From contig NW_020289989.1 in NCBI RefSeq assembly GCF_003144245.1, forward strand, positions 62,001 to 126,000: a DNA stretch of 64,000 nt, written 5' to 3'. The DNA is from Jaminaea rosea. Lineage: Eukaryota > Basidiomycota > Exobasidiomycetes > Microstromatales. The position numbers and the translations under genes are program-made. Under the pieces are notes generated by a model. That model had not been told where the DNA came from. It did no database searches and worked only from the letters and a program-made list of their open reading frames with translations. Of the stretch, positions 10,434 to 20,321 are shown piece by piece (positions within the stretch are counted from its first letter, which is position 1; each line of letters opens with the position of its first letter).

Positions 10434-11957
10434 TTACGCCGCTGCCACCCTCCTTACCCTCCCTCCGCCACCAATAGAAGCAGAGAGAGACTGCCCTGCC
10501 CCTCCGCTCGACCCCAGCCCTTTGAGCGCGCTCAATTCTCCCTCTACACCCTGCCTGCGTCGCTTCTCCTCCTGCACTTCACACTCCAGCTCCCCCACTC
10601 TCGCCTTTGCCTCCAAGAGCTCGCGCCTGACGCCGTCCAGATACAAGATCTTTTGCGCCGGATTCTCATGACTAGCCAGGGCCAGATTCTCCTCCGCTAA
10701 GCTAGCCAGCTGCTCCTCGCAAGCCTGCAAGCGCGCGACGGTCATCTTTGCCTGCGAGAGGACAGAGTGGTATCTCTCCTCGTAGGGGACCGCATGCTGC
10801 AGTGCTGCGAGAAGGTCAGCATTGGTCTCCTCGAGGTGCGCCAATCGTGTACGAGTGAGGGCGACTTCTTGCTGCGAGGCTTTAGTTGCTTCGAGCTGCT
10901 GTCGCTGTGTCGTGCGCAGCTCTGCGAGTTGAGAACGCAGCGCAGAGCCGTCGTTGCGTGAGGATTGTAGACGCTGCTGCGTTTCTGCGAGGTTGGCGAG
11001 GGCGGCTGCGTGCTCTTCCTGCGTGCATTTGCCGGAGTGCTCCAGCGTCGTGATGCGGGCGATGAGGCTTTCGTGTTGTTTTGAGGAGGAGAGGAGTGAG
11101 AGGTAAGAGGCGTGCAGCGCAGAGAGGTCCTGCTGGGTCTGGGTGAGGCGGGCAGAGTTGAGGTCGAGAGCGGCTTGCAGGTCGGCGTTGATGCACTCGA
11201 GATTGCTTGGCGTTGCCTCGACGTCGAGTGAGATGGTGGCCGACTCTTCACCGGCATCTTGATCCTTGAGCAAGCGCAGCATCGCGCTCTCGCTCGCTTC
11301 GAGAAGCTGGGCGTCCCTCGCCGCCTGCTGCTCGAGCTCTTCGATGCGTTCGAGAAGCAGAGCCCTCGAGTCGTCTTCTTTCTGGCTGCTGCTCCTGACT
11401 TGTCGTACACGCTGCAGCTGCAGCTCAAACGCCAGATCGCGCTTCTCCTCGTCGACATGAGCGAGACGCTCTCCGATCTCCTGCGCAGCTCGTGTTGTCG
11501 CCCGTAGCTGGGCTGCCACGAGCTCTGCCCGCTCTTCTGCCTCCTCTTTTGCCTGCTCTTGCTCCTCCAGCTGCCTTTGCGCACGCTCCAACTGCTTTCG
11601 CATCCCCTTCAGCTCCTCATCGTTCTCCCTTTCCATCTTTGCCATGGCGCTTCGATGCTTCTCCTTTGCCTCTTGGTGAAGTCGCGTGAGCTCTTGCAGC
11701 TTGGAAGCCAGCTCTCGATTCGATTGCTGTGGAGCGCTGTCTCTGACCTTATCCAGACTGGCCTTGAGTTTCGCCTCTCGCTGATGGCTGAGCCGCAGTT
11801 CTGTCTCTACATCACCGAGCTTTCTCGCATTGGCGATTCGCTGCGCGTCGCAGTCGCCGAACTTTGCCTGCAGCTTTGCAAGCTGTTGAGAGAGGTTGTT
11901 GTTGTTGTTGTCCTTGTTGGCCGACTGTGATGCGTTGAGAGCTGTTCTTGCCGCCAT
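10434..11957 (-). CDS. Hypothetical coiled-coil protein
   Basis: This is a single exon encoding 507 residues. ATG 11957 is preferred because it has purine at -3 and G at +4; an in-frame ATG at 12260 would add 101 basic low-complexity residues. A poly-Asn run lies near the N-terminus. From about residue 25 to 480 it is almost continuous heptad-like Leu/Glu/Gln/Ala sequence (for example EQEQAKEEAEERAELV), so a long coiled-coil rod is likely. It ends in a Gly/Arg tail. I do not recognise a family. It converges with the reductase gene, with 122 bp between stop codons. Confidence 0.72.
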   Translation of the reverse strand: MAARTALNASQSANKDNNNNNLSQQLAKLQAKFGDCDAQRIANARKLGDVETELRLSHQREAKLKASLDKVRDSAPQQSNRELASKLQELTRLHQEAKEKHRSAMAKMERENDEELKGMRKQLERAQRQLEEQEQAKEEAEERAELVAAQLRATTRAAQEIGERLAHVDEEKRDLAFELQLQRVRQVRSSSQKEDDSRALLLERIEELEQQAARDAQLLEASESAMLRLLKDQDAGEESATISLDVEATPSNLECINADLQAALDLNSARLTQTQQDLSALHASYLSLLSSSKQHESLIARITTLEHSGKCTQEEHAAALANLAETQQRLQSSRNDGSALRSQLAELRTTQRQQLEATKASQQEVALTRTRLAHLEETNADLLAALQHAVPYEERYHSVLSQAKMTVARLQACEEQLASLAEENLALASHENPAQKILYLDGVRRELLEAKARVGELECEVQEEKRRRQGVEGELSALKGLGSSGGAGQSLSASIGGGGRVRRVAAA

Positions 11958-12338
11958 TGCTGTTTGTGACTTGAGAGTGATATTGAAAAGGAGCGGGTGG
12001 AAGCCACTTGAGCCGCCACGTCGTTGCTGCACGTCATCTACGTCGTCACGTCTTTGGCGTTTGTGTTTGTTCAACGATGCTCCACTCGCGTCTTGTCTGT
12101 CCGTCGTCTGAGCTTGAGCCGTTGTGTTGGTTTCGCTTGCCGCGCCGCGCCCCCGCCTGGCCCCGCTCCGCCGCGCCTCTGCGTTGATGTGTGATAGGGG
12201 CTCGCTCCTTCCCAATACGATCCAACCACTTACCGTCACCTCATTGTTTCCACTTTTCATCAGGGGCGAAAGCCATTCAAAGAAACTCCATCGAGCCCGT
12301 GCTGATTGCTCTTTGGCATCCCCTCAATCTCCACGATC
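11958..12338. promoter_or_regulatory. Divergent promoter region
   Basis: This 381-bp spacer separates the start codons of the coiled-coil gene (-) and the long disordered-protein gene (+). If the alternative ATG at 12260 were used for the coiled-coil protein, only 78 bp would remain. That is why the internal start is preferred. Confidence 0.4.
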
Positions 12339-15300
12339 ATGGCTGCAGCCACGGCAATGTGGGCGCCAGCGGGCAGCCCGGGCAACGACTACCATCGATA
12401 CGATGGCGGTCATACCAGCTACGAGCCACCATCCCCTACCCCATCGAACCAGTCTCGCACCAATCGATTCACTCAGTGGTTCTCTCGCAGCAGATCCAAC
12501 TCGCCCAACACTCAGCGTCAAGACGGCGGTGAAGAAGACGGCAAGCGCAGCCGCAGCAGAGGCAGAGTCAGTCGAAGCAGGTCGCCAAACGAGAGCAGCT
12601 TCGTAGTACGAAACGTAGTCAAACAGAATGGCGGCGTGTCGTGGGACATTGATAGCCAGGGCAACCAGCTCCAGTACAGACGCAGCAAGAGCAAGCCAAT
12701 CGGCATGGCAGGAGGTATGTCTCTGGGTGTCCCTCCTGGAGGACCGGGAGGTGGAACAGGCTACGGCACAGCAGACAGCCACAATGATGGTCGTATCATC
12801 CGCGAGACTCCCGCGCCTCCTCATCCTCAGCAGATGCAGTACGGCAGCACACCCGTCTCTCCACCTGTTCGTCCAGCCTCTCCTGGCCACACCAAAGCCG
12901 CCGCTTTCCAACGACCTCATCGAATCAGCCCGGGCCCGCTCAGCCAACGACAGCACGACGCAGAGATGCAGCCGCCTCGCGCCCCTTTTGCCATACAGCC
13001 TCAATTCGATGCTCCGGGCGCTCGCACGTCACCTCTCCGCAAGCCAATGCCCCTAGCCCCGCAAGCTGCGCAAGCTGCGCAAGCTGCGCAAGCTGCGCAA
13101 GCTGCGCAAGCTGCGCAAGCTGCGCAACCCCACCAGGCCCCAAATCAAGGCGACGTCTTTGCTCCCTTTCCCGCCTCCGACTCTATCAAGAATCACGTCA
13201 TCCCTGGTTTCGACCCCAATTCTCTCAATACCGCAGACAGCGTCTCTCCAATCAACATTCCCACACCAGGCTCTTCGCCCCACCGCGATCGCCGCCAGAG
13301 CGTCGCAGATCAGCGTGCAGCCAATTTCGGCTTCATCGGCGGCAACGAGGCCAGCCCAGGCACTTCTCCAGGCCTCGCCTCTCGCATCAAGGGCTTCTTT
13401 GCCAAGCCAAACAAGGACGACGAGGATGACGGCGATGAATCCGAGGATGGACCCTCTCAGCAGGGGACACCCTATGGCGTATCCCCCGACGCCTATAATC
13501 GCCGATCGATGATGGGCGCAAGAGTCTGGAGCGGCAGTCAGCCTGCCATCGATGCCGCGGACAAGGAAGCCGAGATGCTGCGCAAGAGGAGTCAAAAGGA
13601 GGCGGCCAAGTTGATCGACGAGGAGCGACGCAAGATCATTGACGGGTCATCGCCTGCTCCTATCAGCCCTCCTCACCGCAAACCTGTGCCCAGTCTCCCC
13701 TCCGGCCTCGCTCGCGAGCTTGTAGTTGAAGGCTGGACGCCAGAAGCCCTCAATCGTATGACCGAGAGCGGGCGAGTCGACCTAGTCCGACGCCTGACTG
13801 TGAAAAGCGCCGGCAGTGGCGAGGACAGAGGCGCCAATAGCACGAGCGTCGCCGAACGCATTGTTGCTGGTCAACCTCAGATTGATTGGGACAGCCTCAC
13901 ACCTGCGCAGAGGATCATCGCAGAAACCCGCAGCCGTCATTTGGAGCAGGATAGGAGGGCTAGCATCGCAGCGGCCAACAACGAGCAATCCCCTACTCGA
14001 GTCCAACGCGGCTTCGACACATCTCCCGCGAGAGCTGGCGCTGCGGACGCCTCCTTTGGCGAGACGCCTGTACGACGAGCGACAAAGTCGTCGCCGAAGA
14101 AGCAGCAAGGGCCAGTCTCTGATGCTGCAGCAACTCCCGCTCGACCATCACCTGCCAAGAGCCAGGCGGCGCCTGCAGCGATAGCCACGCCTGAACCTCG
14201 TCCTGAAGCTGGTCCGTCCCCAGCTCTCGCTCGCAAGGACGGTCTCGCCCCTGGACGTGGTCCCATGCCATCCGAGATGGGCGGTACAATGCCTGCGCTT
14301 CAAGAGATGATGACGCGCTTCTACCGCTTCGAGCGCTATGCCGTCCCTCTACTCCGCTCGCTCGAGTCTCGACTGGTGGACATCGAGCGCGACGCCCAAA
14401 TGGCAGCCAGTGCTACGGCAGACGGAGCAAGCGACCGAACAGGAAGAACGGCGCGCGAGAGAGAGATGGACAGGTGGGTCGGCCAGATGACGAGCTTGAT
14501 GAAGCACGAGATTGGGCAGCTCAAGGCAGGAACCAATGAGATTCGAGAGGGAAGGGAGACGCTCGCTACTCTGGCTCGACAGCAGGCGCCGGCTTCCTCG
14601 CGGATCGTGCAAAAGGAATCTGCGCCCGCCGCTGCCATTTCTCCCACGCCGCCAACGACGTCCTCGTCGCCGCCCAAGTCGCAGCTTACCCTGCCGCCTG
14701 GATCTGCTCCTGCTCTCGACAAGGACGAGGGCAGGTACGATGGCCAGCATCGATCCACTGATAGCGGAATGGCACGCAGTACGTCGCCATCAGGTCGCCC
14801 AAAGTACACTAGCGCTTTGGGTAGGCCGATGATTGACGGGCGAGTCAGCCCAGCTGGTGATGCTCAAGACGCTCGTCGAGTTCAACGCTCGCCTTCGCCC
14901 TCGCCAGCCCCTTCCATCCCCGCTCTGCCTTCCGAGGTGACCCTTGACGCTGAGGACGAAGAGGAGTCACAAGACATCAGCGCTTCTCTCCCTGCCAATC
15001 AGACTACGATCAGTCACACTCTCGAGCCACAGCCCCTTCGAGCCAGCGCCTTGGCCGCCATGCGCGCTTCTGCTGGGAGCCCTGTACGATCGGACGACGG
15101 ACGAAGCTCAGCCCGCAGCGCTAGCTCTACCAGCCGCAGCGTCAATGACCGCCTCAAAGCGCTGATGCAGCCAAAGGCTTCAACGCCTGCTGCTGAGGAA
15201 CGTCTTGATGACGACGATGAAGAAGAGGCAGAATCGGAGCTGCCTCCTCTGCCAACGGCGGCTGCTTCTACGAGAGCGACGCATGACAAGGAAGCCTCCG

Positions 15301-15842
15301 GCAAGAGCTACACGTCTTCCTCGTCGACCGTCACGCCAGCCAAGCTCGCGCAGCAACAGCATCTCGCGCCTCCTCCTCATCGATCCAGCACTACGCCCGC
15401 CCCGCGCTCCGTCTCGCCCACGTCGACTTTCATCGGAGGTCGCACCTCACCCTCTCCCGCCTCGTACGCCGGCCTAGGAGCAGGCGGTGGGGCCTCGCCC
15501 AGCGCGAGCCCCATCAGCTCACCGCTCAATCTCTCGCCCTCTATCCCGGCTACGGCAGGCGGCGACATCTCGACGGGACGCTTCGCCAGCCAGGGACTTC
15601 GCGCCAGGGCCCAGAACTACCTGGGCAGCACGAGCGGCGATGCCAGCCCCGTGTCAGCCAGTCGCATCAGCACCCCGAGCGACGCGACATGGGCCAAGAA
15701 GGAGGACACACCGCCATCGTCATACTCGCGAGGCAGTAACTTTTCACAGCAACAACAGCAGACTCGCAAGATGACTGCTCCTGCCAAGACGGGCATGACG
15801 CTGAAGGAGAGAGTTGCCTTCTTCGAGGTCAACAATCGCTGA
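12339..15842 (+). CDS. Large disordered fungal protein, function unknown
   Basis: This is a single exon encoding 1167 residues; ATG 12339 is the first ATG of the frame. Most of it is Ser/Pro/Ala/Arg-rich and predicted disordered, starting with an SR-like basic stretch (SRGRVSRSRSPNESS). Ordered islands are a block near residues 455-490 (GLARELVVEGWTPEALNRM) and another near 650-740 (MTRFYRFERYAVPLLRSLE, then a Met/Gln-rich helical segment). The C-terminus TLKERVAFFEVNNR may be a short linear motif. A (Gln-Ala-Ala)7 tract sits at about residues 242-262. The layout suggests a scaffold, perhaps at the cortex or cytoskeleton, but no named family is claimed. Confidence 0.75.
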   Translation: MAAATAMWAPAGSPGNDYHRYDGGHTSYEPPSPTPSNQSRTNRFTQWFSRSRSNSPNTQRQDGGEEDGKRSRSRGRVSRSRSPNESSFVVRNVVKQNGGVSWDIDSQGNQLQYRRSKSKPIGMAGGMSLGVPPGGPGGGTGYGTADSHNDGRIIRETPAPPHPQQMQYGSTPVSPPVRPASPGHTKAAAFQRPHRISPGPLSQRQHDAEMQPPRAPFAIQPQFDAPGARTSPLRKPMPLAPQAAQAAQAAQAAQAAQAAQAAQPHQAPNQGDVFAPFPASDSIKNHVIPGFDPNSLNTADSVSPINIPTPGSSPHRDRRQSVADQRAANFGFIGGNEASPGTSPGLASRIKGFFAKPNKDDEDDGDESEDGPSQQGTPYGVSPDAYNRRSMMGARVWSGSQPAIDAADKEAEMLRKRSQKEAAKLIDEERRKIIDGSSPAPISPPHRKPVPSLPSGLARELVVEGWTPEALNRMTESGRVDLVRRLTVKSAGSGEDRGANSTSVAERIVAGQPQIDWDSLTPAQRIIAETRSRHLEQDRRASIAAANNEQSPTRVQRGFDTSPARAGAADASFGETPVRRATKSSPKKQQGPVSDAAATPARPSPAKSQAAPAAIATPEPRPEAGPSPALARKDGLAPGRGPMPSEMGGTMPALQEMMTRFYRFERYAVPLLRSLESRLVDIERDAQMAASATADGASDRTGRTAREREMDRWVGQMTSLMKHEIGQLKAGTNEIREGRETLATLARQQAPASSRIVQKESAPAAAISPTPPTTSSSPPKSQLTLPPGSAPALDKDEGRYDGQHRSTDSGMARSTSPSGRPKYTSALGRPMIDGRVSPAGDAQDARRVQRSPSPSPAPSIPALPSEVTLDAEDEEESQDISASLPANQTTISHTLEPQPLRASALAAMRASAGSPVRSDDGRSSARSASSTSRSVNDRLKALMQPKASTPAAEERLDDDDEEEAESELPPLPTAAASTRATHDKEASGKSYTSSSSTVTPAKLAQQQHLAPPPHRSSTTPAPRSVSPTSTFIGGRTSPSPASYAGLGAGGGASPSASPISSPLNLSPSIPATAGGDISTGRFASQGLRARAQNYLGSTSGDASPVSASRISTPSDATWAKKEDTPPSSYSRGSNFSQQQQQTRKMTAPAKTGMTLKERVAFFEVNNR
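13062..13124 (+). repeat. Seven perfect copies of a 9-bp coding repeat (Gln-Ala-Ala)
   Basis: The unit CAAGCTGCG is repeated seven times without a mismatch inside the long disordered protein, encoding (QAA)7. Perfect identity at synonymous positions indicates recent expansion, and the frame is preserved whatever the copy number. Confidence 0.9.
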
Positions 15843-16136
15843 AGGAGCGCGCCTCAACAGAGATGGACAATTTCTTCGCATGACTTGACTTGACTCGCTT
15901 TCCCCCTCCATGGTACCGCGACTCCGTTCTCGTTTGTCTTCGCCTTCACCGCGCCCCTACCTTTGCCGCTCGCTCTGTTGTTCTTTACGACGAAACCGCC
16001 GCGCCTGTATCGCTTCTTTCCGCTTCGGACCTCAATGCAATGACAGTCTTGACTACGACGCTGGCGATCAGATGTTGATTGTGAGCATCGCGACGGGACC
16101 TGCCCGCCGCAGCATCGCTTCGCTGCCGATACTACA

Positions 16137-17408
16137 CTACACCTCCTCGAATCCGGGCGGGCCTTCCCCACACGGTACACCAAACTTCTCGCCGTGCAGG
16201 AAGAAGCCAAGCGCTCCTAGGGGCAAGGACCACACGCCGTACCGAGCAGCGGAGTGGTTGCCCAGCCCCGGCCAGCCGCGCCCCTTGTACGTATCCAGCA
16301 CAATATCACCTCCACGCTTGCACTGATCCTTGACGTACGCGAGTGTGTCATTGTGCGGGGCTACCTCGTCGAGGAGAGAATGGAAGATGTAGCGCGGGAA
16401 CCTGGGCACGGCAATATTGAAGCCTGCGGCTCGATCAGGGAGCAGAGTCTCGCGGCCGAGTGCTCGTTGAACGTTGTGATTGCCCAGCGGACTGCCGCCC
16501 TGGAAGAGACTGAGCACGTCGATGCTGCCAAAGTCAGCAATCGATGTGTTGGTGCAAGCTGCAGGAGTCGTGAGCATGCGGAGGTGGGCCGCCTCTTTAG
16601 GGCCCTTTGTCTTGTTGACGGCTGCTTGGACTTCGGGATACTGCGTTGCCAAGCCGAGCAGGCTGGCGGCGGAGTACAGTGAGAATGGCCCATCATTCGC
16701 GCTGCGTATTAGCTGCTCTTGATCGAGAGGCGCGCCGCCGAATGATGCGCCCACCACCTTGAGCTCAGGAGCATACGAGGCCGCCATGGTGGATGCCCAA
16801 GCGGTAGCATGACCGCCACCACTGGCACCGTACATGAGTACTTGTGAGCCATTGAGCTTTTGAAAGTGCTCGACAGCTCGGAGCGAGTCAAGGACTACTT
16901 TACCCGCCAGACGTCCGACGCCGTACGATGAGTGCGGGCCTTGCCAATCGGGCAGAACGAGATAGACGCCGCGGTAGAGTGCCCATCCAATGACCTGGGC
17001 CGTTTCACCCTCACTCGAGGTCGTGCTGTCGGAGTCATTGCGGCCCCACAGTGACGACGACGAGCACGCGAGGCTGACCGAGTCCTGCGCAGCCTGATAG
17101 CTCAGGATGGTGTGCGAGGGTGGACCTTTGCTATTCAGAGGACGTACTACCTCGGGCTGTTTGGGGATGACGAGCGTGGTGACCGCTGCGATTGACTCAT
17201 TGTTGCTGTCTGAGCTTCTGAACAGCAACTGGTACACGGCATCCGCCAAGATGGCGTGTTTCTCTAGGGGAGGGGGAGCAGCTTTGCGAGTGTAAATCAC
17301 GTCCCCGGGCTTGTAGTGCGACAGGTTGGCAGGAGTCGTAAAAGGCTCAGGCCCGGCGGCCGCAACCACGCCGACGCACAGCATGAGGCAGGTGAGGGAG
17401 AAGAGCAT
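16137..17408 (-). CDS. Secreted lipase (fungal secretory lipase, LIP family)
   Basis: This is a single exon encoding 423 residues. ATG 17408 starts a clear signal peptide (MLFSLTCLMLCVGVVAAAG); the open frame extends upstream but without ATG. The nucleophile elbow is YGASGGG with Ser at about 196. Asp in SLLDEVAPH and His in GLGNHSA are candidates for the other triad members. Family hallmarks include ILSYQAAQDS, a lipase-specific GVYLVLPDWQGP block and several N-glycosylation sequons. The family cleaves triacylglycerols outside the cell. It is convergent with the preceding gene, with 294 bp between stop codons. Confidence 0.88.
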   Translation of the reverse strand: MLFSLTCLMLCVGVVAAAGPEPFTTPANLSHYKPGDVIYTRKAAPPPLEKHAILADAVYQLLFRSSDSNNESIAAVTTLVIPKQPEVVRPLNSKGPPSHTILSYQAAQDSVSLACSSSSLWGRNDSDSTTSSEGETAQVIGWALYRGVYLVLPDWQGPHSSYGVGRLAGKVVLDSLRAVEHFQKLNGSQVLMYGASGGGHATAWASTMAASYAPELKVVGASFGGAPLDQEQLIRSANDGPFSLYSAASLLGLATQYPEVQAAVNKTKGPKEAAHLRMLTTPAACTNTSIADFGSIDVLSLFQGGSPLGNHNVQRALGRETLLPDRAAGFNIAVPRFPRYIFHSLLDEVAPHNDTLAYVKDQCKRGGDIVLDTYKGRGWPGLGNHSAARYGVWSLPLGALGFFLHGEKFGVPCGEGPPGFEEV

Positions 17409-17637
17409 TGCGGCGGCAAAGGCTGAGTATCGCCAAACCTGCTTCGACTGACAAGGGGCGAGGAGTAGAAGCAACCACGACCAGGGCTCTCTGCGTTCTC
17501 AGATCTGTGCGAGGCTGCCCTTTGCCCTGGGTTGCGGGCTAGAGGCGGGGGCCACGGATGATGGAGAGCCGCAAGGGCGCAAATGGATATGCGGAATAGG
17601 GTACGAGTACAACAAATAGACCACGCCCATGCCGCCC

Positions 17638-19761
17638 TCAATACCGCTCAGTCTCGCTGCCCACGCTCGAGCTCCTACTCCGCCTCAAGCTCTTCGCCCC
17701 CTCCAATGCCACAAGAGGATCGTGCTTCTTCTTCCAAGATGGCGGCGGTGGACCTCCCGCTGAGGTGATGCCGCTAGCTGGTCGACGGCCGGCTGCGGAG
17801 GATGGTCGTGCGTGAGAGGCTTGACGTTGGCGGAAGGCGGCGAGGGAGGAGGATAGGGAGGAGCCAGTCTCTGAAGGCGGGTGCTCAGACGTCAAAGATG
17901 GAGCGGCTCGGGATGTGGCTGGTCGCCCAGTCGAAGGAGTGAAACGGTTTGACGGGGCATACGAAGTCGCAGGTAAGCCCGGGATGGTGGTGGTGTTGCT
18001 GCTGATTGTCGAGCCTCGAGGTCGACCCGTAGCCGAAGCCGACCGGCCCAGCAAGTCTCTCTCGTCTGTACTCGAGCCGTCGACCTGGATCGAATTGCCA
18101 CGACGATGACTTCCGGCCTCCCCGGGTCGTCGACTCCTCGCAAGGCTGTCCCTTGCCTGGAACGTACTTCTCGACGAGGGTCTTGCCTCTGGCTCCGAGT
18201 TGAGGAAGTCGAGGGGCGAAGAGGCGCCTCCAGCGCCACGTGAGAGGGTGCTCGACGTAGTGCTCGTAGGATGCGCTCTGGCGCGAGCTGTGTAGGCGGT
18301 AGGCGTCATACTCCTCGCAGGAATGTAGCCAGGCAAACGTTGCGGAGACTCATCGTCGTCTGCCTCCGCTGCGCTGCTACTGCTGCCGTGAACCTTGGGC
18401 GCCATGCTGATTCTCGACGTCGGACGACGGATGGAGCGATTGAGGCCTGCGCTGGCCACTGGAATACTACTTCTGCCATCGAAGGAAGGTCTCGGGCGCG
18501 AGTGGGGCGTGCCTGCTGTCACTGGACTTGACCCTCCTGCTGAGATGCTAGAGCCTAGTCGAGAGCTTGGGCGAGGAAGAGCAGAGCGATCAGGATCGGC
18601 GCTTACGGGAGCTGGCCCGACGGTCGTGGCCCTCTGAATGCGGGTTTGCAGCGCGCTCATGTTGCCGAGCAGGTCCCTCATCATGCGCATTGAAGTGCCC
18701 GAGGTAGCTTGCGTTCTCAGTCGAGGCGTCGTAGCTCCTCGGCGAGCCGTACTAGCAGCCAGCTCTGCGCGACGATTACGGACCGCCGGACTCTCGTTGC
18801 GCTCATTTGTGATGGTCCGGCCGAAATCGCGGGGGGTGGCGAGCGACTTGCGCGGCACGAGAGAGACTCGCGCTTGAGGAGGTTTCGATTTGGAGGGTGA
18901 ACGCTCTTTGCTGGCAGCCGAGGCGACGCTGTGAGGTCGAGATGGGGTGAGATCGCTGAGAGTGAGCTCTTTTTCCCTTCCTTCGTGGAGCTTCATGGTA
19001 CTGCGAGGCGGTTCTGTGGAAGCTGACGCGTTGCGTGACTGGGCTGCGGACAGCATGGCCTCTCGCTCTCGCAGGACGGCGAGCTCTTCGTTGAGATCTC
19101 GAATCTCATCGCGCAATCGCTGGTTCTCCTCCTCGAGGTGAGCCTTGTCGATGACCTCCTGCTCTAGAAGCGTTGCCTTTTCCATCTGCTGATTGTAACG
19201 CTGTTCAATGTCGTTGAGAGAGGAGCGTACCATTCTTTCCGCATTCTCGAGCTCGTCGTTATCAAGCTCCATGTCTCGCAGCTTATTCTTGTAGATGTTG
19301 TGGGATTCTCTGAGCTGTGCGAGCTCTCTGGACATCTCGTTGAGCGTCTTGTTGTGCTCGGTGAGCGATTTGGTATACTTGGACTGCCAGACAGGATGAT
19401 GGAAAAGCTATCAGCAATCGAGATGCCCATCTGCAGCATCGTCGCTCGCTCTCGCACCTTCCACTCGTCCTTGTCCTGGCTGAGCTTCTCGTTCTTGGCC
19501 CTCGCATCGTCGAGGTCTTTTGCCGATTGAGCCAGCTCCCTTTCCATCTCCTGCTCGAGTTCTTTGGAGCTTTCTGAAAAGTCTTTGAGACTGGCTTCTG
19601 CCTCTCGCAGCATGTCTTGGTAGTCTTGGGCCTTGATGCGCCAGTACGACGCCTCCTTGGACGCATCGTCGAAGGACCTATAGCGAGGGTGCGAGTTAGC
19701 ATATAGGCAGGATGAGACTCTTGTCACGCTCTACTCACGGCGCTGCTTCATCGTCTGACAT
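17638..19761 (-). CDS. nudE: NudE/Ndel1 homologue, dynein-Lis1 regulator
   Basis: There are three exons, 19739-19761, 19458-19677 and 17638-19383 (introns 61 and 74 bp), encoding 662 residues. The spliced N-terminus MSDDEAAPSFDDASKEA leads into the conserved NudE coiled coil: YWRIKAQDYQDML, LREAEASL, DELENAERMVRSSL, then a Glu/Arg-rich rod to about residue 190. The remaining 470 residues are Ser/Pro/Arg-rich and disordered, longer than in animal NDE1. NudE binds Lis1 and dynein, promoting nuclear migration and retrograde transport. It is head to head with the CLIP-170 gene. Confidence 0.88.
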
Positions 19762-20321
19762 GGTGACGAGCTTAGGCTGCGCAGTCAGGGCAGTAGCTGA
19801 GATCGTCCTGATGGTCGTCGCCGCCGCCTTGCCCTACGTAGTCCTCGCAGCGCACGGTCCTCTGCTTGATGATGAGCAGCCACTCGGGAGGTCAGCAGAT
19901 GGATTTACGGGATAGTGATGAAGGGTATCAAAGGTAGGGCAGGGGTTGCGGTGGGGAGAGATCGATGGCTGCTGCTGCTGCTACTGCTGCGTCGTACCAA
20001 GTTGAGCAAGAGGATGACGGAAGGGATGGAGGGATTGGAAGCTGATCGAGGGGAACGCGGATGGAGCGGTGATCGGAGTCGACGTCGACATCGCCTGCGT
20101 GAGTGTGTGTGTGTGTTGCTTGTCGTCGCGTGGGCGGCAGAGAGGCGTCTTTCGCGTCGGACAGAATTGAGCGGCGGCAGCGGCAACCAAGCTGCGAGGC
20201 AAGACAAAACGACGGCGGCCTGGCCAGCCAGGCGCAATCAACACTTGAAGCTCCGGATCATCATCTTGGCAGGTACCATTCTTACTGCAACCACAACCAC
20301 CTTCTTCTTCGCTCAGCCACC
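19762..20321. promoter_or_regulatory. Shared upstream region of nudE and the CLIP-170 gene
   Basis: This 560-bp interval lies between divergent start codons and contains a short GTGTGTGTGTG tract at 20103-20113. The CLIP-170 start has an almost ideal context (GCCACCATGG). No factor site was recognised. Shared regulation is inferred from arrangement only. Confidence 0.4.

Noticed and set aside
11958-12260. N-terminal extension of the coiled-coil protein from ATG 12260
   Set aside because: Basic low-complexity sequence, would leave only 78 bp to the divergent gene; ATG 11957 has the better context.
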